A stretch of 32,044 nucleotides of DNA from JASFQI01 sp050115555 (GCA_050115555.1 JASFQI010000011.1:1-32044), one strand, 5' to 3'; shown: positions 15,878 through 23,869, counted from the stretch's first letter. The notes: a model not told the origin generated them from the letters alone. Numbers and translations are program-made.

Positions 15878-16551
15878 TGGCGAAACTCCTCCTCCGAGAT
15901 GGAAACGAACTGCACAGAATCCCCCAGGACCAGGGTGCTCGGCGGCGTTTTTTCCGCGTCGAAAAGGGAAAGGGGGGTTCGTCCGATGATCTGCCAGCCC
16001 CCGGGACTCTCCATGGGGTAGATGCCGGTCTGGTTTTCCGCGATCCCCACCGATCCCCTGGCCACAGAGGTGCGCGGTGTCTCTCTCCGGGGCGTCGCCA
16101 GGGTCTCTGGCAGCTCTCCCATGTAAGGGAAACCGGGAATAAACCCGATCATGTACACTCGAAACTCGAGTGAGGTGTGGAGACGCACGACCTCTTCCGG
16201 GGACAGCCCGTGAAACGCGGCGACCTCGTCAAGGTCCGGGCCGTAGCGGCCGCCGTAAAGGACGGGAATCTCCTTGGGGATCTTCTCCGATAATGCCGTG
16301 CTCGCGGCCGACACCCGCCGGTCTTCGATACGATCCTGGAGCACGGACATCTCCACGCACAGGGGGTCGTAGATCACGAGCACCGACCGGTAGGCAGGCA
16401 CGGCTTCCACGACCCCCTCTACGGGGTGCTCTACCAGCGAGATGTACAGATCCAGAACCCGGCGGTGGACCTCCGGGCTGATTCCGTCCCCCAGCTCGAC
16501 TAGAAGGGCTTGGTCGCCCATCACGCGATATGTGGGCGTCTCGTGAGTCAT
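15865..16551 (-). CDS. pxpB: 5-oxoprolinase subunit PxpB (KipI family)
   Basis: A 228-residue protein of the CT_C_D (AHS1) family. The N-terminal YRVMGDQALLVELGDGISPEV and the core YGGRYGPDLDEVAAFHGLSPEEVVRLH, FIPGFPYMGELPE and ESPGGWQIIGRTPL blocks are family landmarks. It is the second subunit of the 5-oxoprolinase; the related KipI of Bacillus also inhibits a sporulation kinase. I start it at 16551 (MTHETPTYR): a longer reading from 16620 would translate a tandem GATTCGTG repeat that looks intergenic. The ribosome-binding site at 16551 is weak, so the exact start is less sure than the gene. Confidence 0.9.
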   Translation of the reverse strand: MTHETPTYRVMGDQALLVELGDGISPEVHRRVLDLYISLVEHPVEGVVEAVPAYRSVLVIYDPLCVEMSVLQDRIEDRRVSAASTALSEKIPKEIPVLYGGRYGPDLDEVAAFHGLSPEEVVRLHTSLEFRVYMIGFIPGFPYMGELPETLATPRRETPRTSVARGSVGIAENQTGIYPMESPGGWQIIGRTPLSLFDAEKTPPSTLVLGDSVQFVSISEEEFRHWRP

Positions 16552-16577
16552 ACAGAGGCCTGAAACGATAAAGATTC

Positions 16578-16603
16578 CGTGATTCGTGTTCGTGATTCGT
16601 GCC
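16578..16603. repeat. tandem 13-base repeat between pxpA and pxpB
   Basis: CGTGATTCGTGTT (16578-16590) and CGTGATTCGTGCC (16591-16603) are adjacent copies identical at 11 of 13 bases. The sequence lies in the 104-base gap between the two genes and resembles dispersed intergenic GATTCGTG repeats seen in many environmental genomes (from memory). Confidence 0.55.
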
Positions 16604-16655
16604 TCGAGTACGTGGGACATTCCGTTCCGCGGCGGGGGTCGCCGGGAAGCTTTGG

Positions 16656-17441
16656 TTACAGGAACGTGCCCATGGGGGCGATGCCCACCCCTGCGGTCTG
16701 AAGGACCTCCCGGATCTGTTTCACGAGGGCCAGTGCACTGGGATTGTCTCCGTGGACGCAGACCGTGTCCGCGCCCAACGCAACATTCGTTCCATCCCTT
16801 GCCGTCACGCTCCCTTGCTCCACCATTTGCAGGATCCGATCGGCCACCTCCCTCGGGTCCTCGATGACGGCGCCGGGCTCACTTCTGGAAACCAGGGTTC
16901 CGTCCGGGTTGTAGGCCCTGTCCGCAAAAAACTCAAAAGAGATGCGAATGCCGTGTTTTTTCCCGACGGCCTCGAGCTCCTCCCGACTGGGACCGGCCAG
17001 CGTCAAAAGGATGATGCGCTTGTCCAGCCCCGCGATGACCTCGGCGATAGCATCCACGATCCGCATGTCCTGTGCCGCCATGTTGTAAAGGGCTCCGTGG
17101 GGCTTCACGTGCTGGAGGCTCAATCCCTCCAAGGCGGTAAAGGCCTGCAGCGCGCCCGTCTGATACGCGACATACCCCTGGATTTCCTCCAGGGACGCTT
17201 CCATACGGCGCCTTCCAAAACCAATCAGGTCGGGAAGACCGGGGTGGGCTCCCACGGCCGTACCGCATGCCCCGGCCATGGAAACGGTCTTCTGCATCAC
17301 TGCCGGGTCTCCTGCGTGGAAACCGCAGGCAATGTTGGCCGAAGTGATCAGGGGAAGAAGCTCCTCATCGAGGCCCAGTTTGTACCGTCCGAAGCTCTCT
17401 CCCACGTCCGAGTTCAGGTCGATGGTTCTCCTTGCCTCCAT
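16656..17441 (-). CDS. pxpA: 5-oxoprolinase subunit PxpA (LamB/YcsF family)
   Basis: A 261-residue protein of the LamB_YcsF family. Diagnostic blocks are IDLNSDVGESFGRYKLG at the N-terminus, ITSANIACGFHAGDPAVM, GAHPGLPDLIGFGRRRM, VKPHGALYNMA, and the late CVHGDNPSAL. PxpA with PxpB and PxpC converts 5-oxoproline, ATP and water to glutamate. GGGAGGA five bases before the ATG supports the start. It is the first of the three pxp genes and follows a lipoprotein gene by 38 bases on the same strand, so it may share a transcript with the sigma-54 activator farther upstream. Confidence 0.95.
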   Translation of the reverse strand: MEARRTIDLNSDVGESFGRYKLGLDEELLPLITSANIACGFHAGDPAVMQKTVSMAGACGTAVGAHPGLPDLIGFGRRRMEASLEEIQGYVAYQTGALQAFTALEGLSLQHVKPHGALYNMAAQDMRIVDAIAEVIAGLDKRIILLTLAGPSREELEAVGKKHGIRISFEFFADRAYNPDGTLVSRSEPGAVIEDPREVADRILQMVEQGSVTARDGTNVALGADTVCVHGDNPSALALVKQIREVLQTAGVGIAPMGTFL

Positions 17442-17479
17442 GGTTTTCCTCCCAAAGGAATTTCAGTCCGCCCTTCATC

Positions 17480-18016
17480 TCAGGATCCGGGCTCTCTCTT
17501 CGTTTCCATGGCCTCGAGCTCGGACCTCAGCCTTTCCAGCCCCTCCTCGTCCTCGGCAAGGAGAAAGCGGGTGACGGAGATGAACACGTCGTTAATGTAG
17601 ACCTCCACCTGAAAAATCCCTGGTGGAAAGCCGTCCCCGGGATCCAGGGAGATGCGGCCTGCCGTGTAGGCCCGAGGCTCCGGCGGCCTGAAACGATAGG
17701 TCTTCGTCTCTGTGAGCTCGCCTTCAGCCCGGTAGTAGTCCCAGCGCACAAGATACGTCTGTCCGGGCGTCAAATCGAACCACTCCGTGTAAATGTAAAC
17801 ATACGCGCCCGGCGTCTGCACAAATTCCGCCCGAATGTCCGAGGGAACGTACCCCCTCCCCTCCTTCTGGATGTCCCCGCACACCACGGTCCGGTGCTTC
17901 GTGGGAATCCCGTGTCTTCCCGCAGGCGAAGGCGCTCCGGCGCATCCCCCGAAAAGCGTCGCCGCGAGCAGGGCGAAAAGCCATCCACCTGGAAACCGAT
18001 TCGAACGCCGTCTCAT
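17480..18016 (-). CDS. putative lipoprotein of unknown function
   Basis: A 178-residue protein with an Arg-rich start, a hydrophobic segment (about 12-22) and the lipobox-like LFGGC with Cys25, so it is probably exported and lipid-anchored; the Phe at the -3 position is not the commonest residue. The mature part is rich in beta strands (AEFVQTPGAYVYIYTEWFDLTPGQTYLVRWDYY, then FQVEVYINDVFIS), suggesting an Ig-like fold. I do not recognise a family. GGAGGA before the ATG is a good ribosome-binding site. It lies between cinA and pxpA in a closely spaced run of same-strand genes. Confidence 0.75.
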   Translation of the reverse strand: MRRRSNRFPGGWLFALLAATLFGGCAGAPSPAGRHGIPTKHRTVVCGDIQKEGRGYVPSDIRAEFVQTPGAYVYIYTEWFDLTPGQTYLVRWDYYRAEGELTETKTYRFRPPEPRAYTAGRISLDPGDGFPPGIFQVEVYINDVFISVTRFLLAEDEEGLERLRSELEAMETKREPGS

Positions 18017-18079
18017 CGCATCCTCCCCTATTTTTCCCGTGTGCCTCCCAGGACGGATGGACGGATCCGCCTCTCGGAG

Positions 18080-19312
18080 CTACGCATTGAGAAGCGCCAG
18101 GCGCAGGGTGTTCAGCCCGATGACCGCGCCAGTCCGTCGCAGCATGGGAAGGTCCCAGCCTGCCTTCCACGTGTAATGAAGGGCCATCCCCTCACCCGTC
18201 GCAAGTGCCGTCCCAAGAAGCGATGCACCCTGCTCGTCCTTCTTCGGAAAACCGAAAACGACCAGGGCCGTATCCGCCCTGGAGCGTTCCATGGCTTCCC
18301 GGGCAAGGGCTTCCGTAGACTCGACGGCATCGGCAGGCAGCCGGTTTCCCAGCCATTGTTCAATGCTCGACTCGAACGGGAGCACGTAGCTCCGAAGAAG
18401 CCGGGTAGACCTGAGGTCATGGAGCCTTCCGGCGGCCAGCCCGGAGGTGAACGTCTCCAGGACGACCAGGGACCTCCCTTGCTCGGACAGGAACCGATCC
18501 ACCACCCCCTCCAGCGTGTCTTCGTCCCGGCCGAAGACCTTGTCCCCGAGCCGAGCCCTCACCTCCTTCTCCAGGGGCTGAATCCGCTCCTCGGCACCGG
18601 CGCCGTCCCCGCCGTAGGATGTGATCACGACCTGGATTTCCCCCTCCGAGGCCAGGAGGGCCACTTCCGGGTTCCGCCCTTCCCCCATGAGGTCTCCCAC
18701 GACGCGGTCCACCTTGCTCTCTCCCATGCCTACCACCCGCAGAACCCTCTGTACGATGCGGTTTCGCCCCAGGAGGAAGCGCTCCCGGATCCAGTCCAGC
18801 ATGCGATGCTCCATAAGGTATTCCAGCTCCCGCGGGACGCCCGGCAGGCAGATCACAGGTTTTCCGCGGACCTCGGCAACAAAACCCGGGGCCGTGCCCA
18901 CAGGGTTGGGTACCGCCTCGCTCCCTTCGGGAATCCAGGCCTGCCTGCGATTGTTCTCGGACATGTGGTAGCCCCGCCGCTCAAAGAGCGCCCGAATATC
19001 GTCCATGAGGTCCTGGCGGAATGTAAGTTCCTGTCCAGCCAATTCCGCCACGGTCTCACGGGTCAGATCGTCCCGAGTGGGTCCCAGCCCTCCGGTCGTG
19101 ATGACCATGTCGCACCGCTCCAGGGCCTGACCCAGGCTTTCCTTCATATCCCGCTTCTGATCGCCCACCGCGGTTCGGAATCGGACACGAACCCCGATCC
19201 GGCCGAGAACCCGGGCCAGGTAGGCGGAGTTGGTGTCGTTCACTCGCCCCAGGAGGAGTTCCGTGCCGATGGTGAGGATCTCGCAGGAGGGTGTACTCGG
19301 ATACGGATTCAT
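18080..19312 (-). CDS. cinA: CinA-family protein with degenerate PncC-like C-terminal domain
   Basis: A 410-residue protein, the usual CinA length. Residues 1-170 form the COG1058 molybdopterin-binding-like domain (ILTIGTELLLGRVNDTNSAYLA and TTGGLGPTRDDLTRETVA are clear), linked with ADP-ribose/NAD-derivative hydrolysis. Residues 265-410 correspond to the PncC NMN-deamidase domain, but the usual AESCTGG motif is LETFTSG (285-291), and the following segment (VLPFESSIEQW) lacks the Tyr and Lys of the proposed active site. The deamidase half is thus probably inactive. The gene lies 32 bases downstream of the sigma-54 activator. The ribosome-binding site is weak and distant. Confidence 0.85.
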   Translation of the reverse strand: MNPYPSTPSCEILTIGTELLLGRVNDTNSAYLARVLGRIGVRVRFRTAVGDQKRDMKESLGQALERCDMVITTGGLGPTRDDLTRETVAELAGQELTFRQDLMDDIRALFERRGYHMSENNRRQAWIPEGSEAVPNPVGTAPGFVAEVRGKPVICLPGVPRELEYLMEHRMLDWIRERFLLGRNRIVQRVLRVVGMGESKVDRVVGDLMGEGRNPEVALLASEGEIQVVITSYGGDGAGAEERIQPLEKEVRARLGDKVFGRDEDTLEGVVDRFLSEQGRSLVVLETFTSGLAAGRLHDLRSTRLLRSYVLPFESSIEQWLGNRLPADAVESTEALAREAMERSRADTALVVFGFPKKDEQGASLLGTALATGEGMALHYTWKAGWDLPMLRRTGAVIGLNTLRLALLNA

Positions 19313-19344
19313 GAGCAGTTGTGCTTTCCTATGCAGGGGTTCGC

Positions 19345-21084
19345 TCAGAGAAGGCCGTGGGTCTTCATCTTACGCCACAAGGTGCTTCGGCTGATCCCCA
19401 GCAGGTGGGCCGCGGCATCACGACGTCCGCGCGCCTTTTCCAGGGCCCGCTGAAGGGTAATCTTCTCGTCCACCCATTCGGACGGCGGTCCATTGCCGCC
19501 GGAAGAGCCGGCCTCTCGGAATTCCTGGGGGGGTTGAAGATCGGGAATGTGGGAAACCGTGATGATGGGTCCCTTGACGAACACGAACGCGTGCTCGAGT
19601 GCGTGCTCCAACTCCCGTACGTTTCCCGGCCATGGATACTGCCGGAAGAGGCGAAGCACCTTGGGGTCCACCCCTCGAACGCTTTTCCCGTACTTGCGGT
19701 TCAGCTGGTTGACAAAGAAATCGATGAGAAGCGAGATATCCCCGACCCGATCTCTCAACGGAGGCATATAGATCGGCACGGTGCGCAGCCGATAGTAGAG
19801 GTCCTCCCGAAAACGCCCCCTGCCGACCTCGTAGGTCAGGCTCTTGTTCGTGGCGGCGATGATGCGGGAATCCATGCGAATGGGCCTTGTTCCCCCCACC
19901 CGTTCAAACACCCTCTCCTCCAGCACGCGAAGCAGCTTGATCTGGATCTCGGGTTTGATCTCACCTACCTCGTCCAGAAACAGCGTCCCTCCTTTGGCAA
20001 GCTCAAAGCGCCCGACCTTGTTGCTCAACGCCCCGGTAAAGGCCGCCTTGACGTGACCGAAGAGCTCTGATTCAAGGAGCGTCTCTGCCAATGCCGAGCA
20101 GTTGACTGCCACAAAGGGGCCTCCGGCCCTCGGGCTCTGCGCGTGAATGGCCTTGGCGATCAGCTCCTTTCCGGTCCCGGACTCCCCTTCGATCAGCACC
20201 GTTGCATCCGAGGCGGCCACGTCGGGCACCATGTTCAGGACGCGGATGAGCCCCGGGCTTTGACCTACGATCCGCCCGGGCCGTTCCACCAGGCCGGCAT
20301 GGCTCTCCTCGGCCCCCTCGAGCTGGGCAATGGGCCGGAAGCTCTCCACCGCCCCCATGACCAGGCCGTGCTTGTTCTTGAGCACCGACGTGTTGACCAG
20401 AATGGACCGGGCCCTCCCCCCCTTGTCCACGATCCTTACGTCCTGATCCATTCTCACCACGCCCGTCTCCATGGTGAGCTTGAGGGGGCAGTTGCTTTTG
20501 CAAAGGTCGCTGCGAAAGATATCCCAGCAGTTGCGGCCCAGGACCTCTTCGCTCTGGTACCCGGTAATCTCTTGGGCCCTTCGATTGAAGGAGGTGATCC
20601 GCCACCGGTTGTTGATCGTGAAGACCCCCTCGGCCAGGTGCTCGAACAGGGTATCGTACTGCCAGATTCGGTCCGGGTGCCGCTCCTGGGCCCCGGAGCC
20701 GGCGGGGACGTGATCTCGAATGGTAAGAAGGACGCCGACCACCTCCGGGCCGCTGCCAAAAAGGGGATCCACGGAAAAGGTGATCGGGATGGGAAACCCG
20801 GAGCCCAGGTACACCTTGGCCATGAGATTGGCCCTTGAGTGCCCTTCGAGGGCCTCGCGCCAGGCCTGATGTGCTTCCTCCCGGTACTCCTGCGATATGA
20901 ACTCGTCGATCGAAAGGGATTGCCCCGGGGGCAGCCTGCGTCGAAAAAGCCGCTCCGCCTGGAGGTTGGCGGACATGATCCGGCCCTCCGGACTCATGAC
21001 CACCACTCCGTCGCCCTCGGGCAGGTCGTCGAAATCGATCCCCTCGTCGAACTTTTCCGGGATTCGTTCCTCATCTGCAACCAA
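19345..21084 (-). CDS. sigma-54-dependent activator with PAS domains and Fis-type HTH
   Basis: A 579-residue enhancer-binding protein. Two PAS-like domains (about 20-125 and 140-255) precede an AAA+ domain (about 272-500) and a Fis-type helix-turn-helix (about 555-578). Walker A GESGTGKE is at 300-307 and Walker B GTLFLDE at 366-372. The sigma-54 contact loop reads AAFTGA (347-352) in place of GAFTGA. The second PAS has CWDIFRSDLCKSNC (Cys186, Cys195, Cys199), a possible metal or redox sensor. I place the start at TTG 21084, where GAGGGA stands about eight bases upstream and the frame overlaps the preceding gene by 14 bases; an upstream continuation would read over that gene. It may control the pxp run and the sigma-54 promoter near 25900; both are inferences. 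Confidence 0.9.
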   Translation of the reverse strand: MVADEERIPEKFDEGIDFDDLPEGDGVVVMSPEGRIMSANLQAERLFRRRLPPGQSLSIDEFISQEYREEAHQAWREALEGHSRANLMAKVYLGSGFPIPITFSVDPLFGSGPEVVGVLLTIRDHVPAGSGAQERHPDRIWQYDTLFEHLAEGVFTINNRWRITSFNRRAQEITGYQSEEVLGRNCWDIFRSDLCKSNCPLKLTMETGVVRMDQDVRIVDKGGRARSILVNTSVLKNKHGLVMGAVESFRPIAQLEGAEESHAGLVERPGRIVGQSPGLIRVLNMVPDVAASDATVLIEGESGTGKELIAKAIHAQSPRAGGPFVAVNCSALAETLLESELFGHVKAAFTGALSNKVGRFELAKGGTLFLDEVGEIKPEIQIKLLRVLEERVFERVGGTRPIRMDSRIIAATNKSLTYEVGRGRFREDLYYRLRTVPIYMPPLRDRVGDISLLIDFFVNQLNRKYGKSVRGVDPKVLRLFRQYPWPGNVRELEHALEHAFVFVKGPIITVSHIPDLQPPQEFREAGSSGGNGPPSEWVDEKITLQRALEKARGRRDAAAHLLGISRSTLWRKMKTHGLL

Positions 21085-21346
21085 GGTCGATCCCTCGAAT
21101 CTCCAGGTCGCGGTCCGTGAGCACGGAGGAGATGTTCCAGCACATGCGCCGGACCGCGGAAGGGTCCAAGCCGGTCTCCAACACCTGATTGGCCTGTGCG
21201 TATCCTCGCCCCAGGGCCGTCTTCGCAAGGGCTCGCAGGTCTTCTTCGGCCCGGCGATCGCCATTCATGATGCCCTTTTCGTACAGACGGCAGAGCGTAT
21301 TCACGCGAACCACCGAGCACCTTCTGCAAAAGGCTTTCTCTTCCAT
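21071..21346 (-). CDS. small Cys-containing protein preceding the sigma-54 activator
   Basis: A 91-residue protein that I do not recognise. It has a CX2C pair close to the N-terminus (Cys7, Cys10), Cys19, Cys69 and Cys90, a basic and otherwise helical composition, and no signal peptide or membrane segment. It overlaps the activator by 14 bases, which suggests coupled translation and a shared function, for example a metal- or redox-binding partner of the Cys-bearing PAS domain. An ATG four codons upstream (21358) is an equally possible start. No clear promoter was found just upstream. Confidence 0.6.
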   Translation of the reverse strand: MEEKAFCRRCSVVRVNTLCRLYEKGIMNGDRRAEEDLRALAKTALGRGYAQANQVLETGLDPSAVRRMCWNISSVLTDRDLEIRGIDLGCR

Positions 21347-21613
21347 ACCCGAGCGCATCCTGTATGCTGAAAAGACAATGGAAACGATTTAAGTGTCCCA
21401 ATTCCCGAAGGATTCAACGTAACGATTTCTTTCTCCCAAGTCAAGTCGTCGAAAGAAGGGCTCTCGGCCTCACGGCAAAGTGTTCCGGTTGCAATTCCAG
21501 ACATGAAAATCCGGGATGGACAGGCCCCGCCCCCCGGTGTACGTTCGGCACCACGGGGACGTCCTTGTTCGAGGACCGTCCCCGGCTCCCCGTCACCGCC
21601 CCGGAGAACGGAA

Positions 21614-21826
21614 ATGCACAGGAAATCGCCGTCGACCCCCTGCAGGTGGTACCCGTTGTGTCCGATGAAGCGGTTCTTTTTGCAGGGGAAACTGGACCGA
21701 TCCTGGATCGAGCAGTACTGCCACGGTGACTGGACCACCTGCCGGAGATACCAGATGGAGGAGAGTGGGGAGTTTCACCCGGACGCCATGCTGCCGGACG
21801 GGACCGTGGATGAATCGCTTCGATAG
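21614..21826 (+). CDS. small four-cysteine protein
   Basis: A 70-residue protein with Cys10, Cys16, Cys36 and Cys43 (CX5C and CX6C pairs) in the frame CRWYPLCPMKRFF ... QYCHGDWTTCRRYQMEE, ending MLPDGTVDESLR. Similar short proteins with two Cys pairs and a terminal LP-(D/N)-G are, as I recall, frequent in sulfate-reducing and related bacteria; their function is unknown and they may bind a metal or Fe-S cluster. GGAG seven bases before the ATG supports this start; a longer reading from 21503 gains only Pro/Arg-rich sequence without a site. It is followed closely by an Fe-S scaffold gene. Confidence 0.68.
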   Translation: MHRKSPSTPCRWYPLCPMKRFFLQGKLDRSWIEQYCHGDWTTCRRYQMEESGEFHPDAMLPDGTVDESLR

Positions 21827-21879
21827 GCACGCACCCAAGACGGAGGATCCCCCACCCCGTGACGAACCAGGAGGACGCC

Positions 21880-22257
21880 GTGACAAGATCGGGAACCCCG
21901 AATGCCCCGAATCCGTTGACGGATCCGGATGGATACGGAAAAAACACGGGAACGTGCGGTGACACCGTGGAGATGTTCCTTTCGGTAAAAGATCAGCGAA
22001 TCGCTAAGGTCTCGTTCCGCATTGACGGCTGCTCAAACACTCTGGCCTGTGCGTCTGCTGTGGCTCGTTTTGCAGAGGGCCGGACCCTTCGCGAGGCTTG
22101 GGAGATCACCGTGGGACAGGTCATTACTCACGTCGGGAACCTGCCCCCTGAGTTCGAGCACTGCGCCGAGGTGGCTGTGGGAGCCCTCTACCTGGCGCTG
22201 GTCAACGCACAGGAGATCCGGCAGTCCCCATGGAAGAAAATGTACCGAAAGCCTTGA
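21880..22257 (+). CDS. IscU/NifU N-terminal-like iron-sulfur scaffold protein
   Basis: A 125-residue protein of the NifU_N family. The three cluster-binding cysteines fall in the expected contexts: TCGD (Cys26, with Asp28), GCSNTLACASA (Cys51) and EHCAEVAVGAL (Cys95, with His94). Such proteins assemble [2Fe-2S] or [4Fe-4S] clusters from sulfur given by a cysteine desulfurase. No desulfurase (NifS/IscS) gene is in the window. The start is GTG at 21880, with AGGAGG five bases upstream; an in-frame GTG at 21859 is less well placed. It follows the four-cysteine gene by 53 bases on the same strand, so the small protein may be a client. Confidence 0.88.
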   Translation: MTRSGTPNAPNPLTDPDGYGKNTGTCGDTVEMFLSVKDQRIAKVSFRIDGCSNTLACASAVARFAEGRTLREAWEITVGQVITHVGNLPPEFEHCAEVAVGALYLALVNAQEIRQSPWKKMYRKP

Positions 22258-22283
22258 TTGAGAATCCTACGAAGGACCGTTCT

Positions 22284-22363
22284 CTCTCGCCAAACCGCCA
22301 AGCCACAGAGAGGACAAACTGGAATCTACTGTTTTTCTTTGCGCTTTCGCGCCTTGGCGAGAG
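22284..22363. repeat. intergenic inverted-repeat element
   Basis: CTCTCGCCAA (22284-22293) is matched by its reverse complement TTGGCGAGAG (22354-22363) with about 60 bases between. A second pair, CTCTCT (22282-22287) and AGAGAG (22307-22312), is nested at the left. The element fills most of the gap between two convergent genes. The text resembles interspersed CGCCAAG/ACAGAG repeats common in environmental genomes; it could also act as a bidirectional terminator. Confidence 0.5.
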
Positions 22364-22415
22364 GCAATCGAATGCGTCTTGATGTGCCCCGGTTTTCAAA
22401 GGGATCGGGTGCAGG

Positions 22416-23090
22416 TCACATGCTGTAGTGCTCGAAACCCGGAAGCCGAAGACTGATCTCCAGTCGGCGCAGGCCCCAGCTGCTCACGGTGGTCAGCAGG
22501 AGGTAGATGACGCCCACGATCATGAAGACCTCGGTGAACCGAAAGGTCTCCGAAGCAATGATCTTGCCCTGCCCCGTAAGCTCGATACACGTGATCATGT
22601 ACGCCAGAGACGAGTACTTGATGAGGTAGATGAGCTCGTTTCCACATCCCGGCAGGGCCCTTCGAAAGGCCTGGGGCAGCATCACGGAACCGATGAGTTG
22701 GATCCGGTTAAAGCCCAGGGCCTCGGCCGCCATCATCTGGCCGTGCTTGATGCTGAGAAAGGCCCCTCGCACGTACTCCGAGTGGTAGGCACTGCTGCAT
22801 AGTGTGAAACCGAGCACCGACGCCGTGAAGGGTGTGAGATACACGCCGATGTGGGGGAGCCCGAAGTACCAGATAAAGAGTTGAACCACCAGGGGGAACC
22901 CGCGAAAGACGGTGACGTAGAGGCTGGCCGCCCGGATCACCAGAGGATGCCCGTACACACGAAGCGCCCCGACCACCAAGCCGATGAGCAGGCCCAGGAT
23001 GCCGGATGGAATGATCAGCAGGATGCTTACCCAGAGCCCTCTCATGAGGGCCGAGAACACGTCCTGCTGAAAGAGAAGCAACTCCCCCAT
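22416..23090 (-). CDS. polar amino-acid ABC transporter permease (second)
   Basis: A 224-residue permease of the His/Glu/Gln/Arg type (HEQRo/GlnP class). It has about five membrane segments; the usual VTVFRGFPLVVQLFIWYFGLPHIGV and the EAA loop AAEALGFNRIQLIGSVMLPQAF are present. It begins three bases after the ATPase stop and is the last gene of the operon. It should form the heterodimeric channel with the other permease (23870-24538). Confidence 0.93.
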   Translation of the reverse strand: MGELLLFQQDVFSALMRGLWVSILLIIPSGILGLLIGLVVGALRVYGHPLVIRAASLYVTVFRGFPLVVQLFIWYFGLPHIGVYLTPFTASVLGFTLCSSAYHSEYVRGAFLSIKHGQMMAAEALGFNRIQLIGSVMLPQAFRRALPGCGNELIYLIKYSSLAYMITCIELTGQGKIIASETFRFTEVFMIVGVIYLLLTTVSSWGLRRLEISLRLPGFEHYSM

Positions 23091-23093
23091 GGC

Positions 23094-23864
23094 TTATCGA
23101 GAATCTCCGTAAAGGTCGGTGAGCTTGCCGCAGAACTCCCGTGTTCGATCGCAATCGGCGTCCGAGAGAATCTTTCTCGGCGGACCGGTTTCCACGATCC
23201 GCCCGTCCTCCATGAAGATCATCTCATGGGCCAGGTCCAGGGCAAAGCCGATCTGGTGCGTGGCCATCAGCATGGTCATACCGCCGAGGCCCAGGTCGCG
23301 GATCACGGCCAGCACCTCGGTGATCAGCTCCGGATCCAGGGCGGACGTGGGCTCATCCAGCAGCATCACCTTGGGGTCCATGGCCAGGGCCCGGGCGATG
23401 GACACGCGCTGCTTCTGCCCTCCTGAAAGCTGAGCGGGATACTTGTGTAAGTGCTGCTTGAGGCCCACACGATCCAGCTCCAGCATGGCTCGGCTGCGGG
23501 CCTCGTGCCGGGGCATCTTGCGGACCTTCACCAGCGCGATCTGCACGTTTGACAATGCCGTCAGGTGATCGAACAGGTTGAAGTCCTGGAAAATCATGCC
23601 CACCTTCTGCCGGTAGGCGTAAAGCTCCCGCTTGCGGTTGTGGGCGACTTCCTTGCCATCCAACCAGATACGTCCCTCGTCAGGCCGCACCAGGAAGTTG
23701 ATGCATTGGAGCAGCGTGCTCTTCCCCCCGCCCGATGGTCCGATGACGATCTTGAGCTCTCCTTCGCAAATCGAAAGCGAGGCGCCCTTGAGGACCTCCT
23801 TGCTCCCGTATCTCTTTGTGATGCCTTCCACCCGCATGACGGGTTCCTTGGGGGTTGTCGCCAT
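23094..23864 (-). CDS. polar amino-acid ABC transporter ATP-binding protein (GlnQ type)
   Basis: A 256-residue ATPase with Walker A GPSGGGKST (42-50), signature LSGGQ (146-150) and Walker B VMLLDE (166-171); VGMIFQDFNLFDHLTALSNV is typical of the GlnQ/HisP class. The start is put at ATG 23864 because GAGGTG stands six bases upstream; the alternative GTG at 23871-23873 lies inside that site and overlaps the previous stop. It lies between the two permease genes. Confidence 0.94.
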   Translation of the reverse strand: MATTPKEPVMRVEGITKRYGSKEVLKGASLSICEGELKIVIGPSGGGKSTLLQCINFLVRPDEGRIWLDGKEVAHNRKRELYAYRQKVGMIFQDFNLFDHLTALSNVQIALVKVRKMPRHEARSRAMLELDRVGLKQHLHKYPAQLSGGQKQRVSIARALAMDPKVMLLDEPTSALDPELITEVLAVIRDLGLGGMTMLMATHQIGFALDLAHEMIFMEDGRIVETGPPRKILSDADCDRTREFCGKLTDLYGDSR

Positions 23865-23869
23865 GTTCG

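Noticed and set aside
17432..19453. A 673-codon open frame on the plus strand across pxpA-cinA
   Set aside because: It is antisense to three genes with clear family motifs, is rich in Pro, Arg and Gly, and has no ribosome-binding site or recognisable domain; long antisense frames are expected at this GC content.
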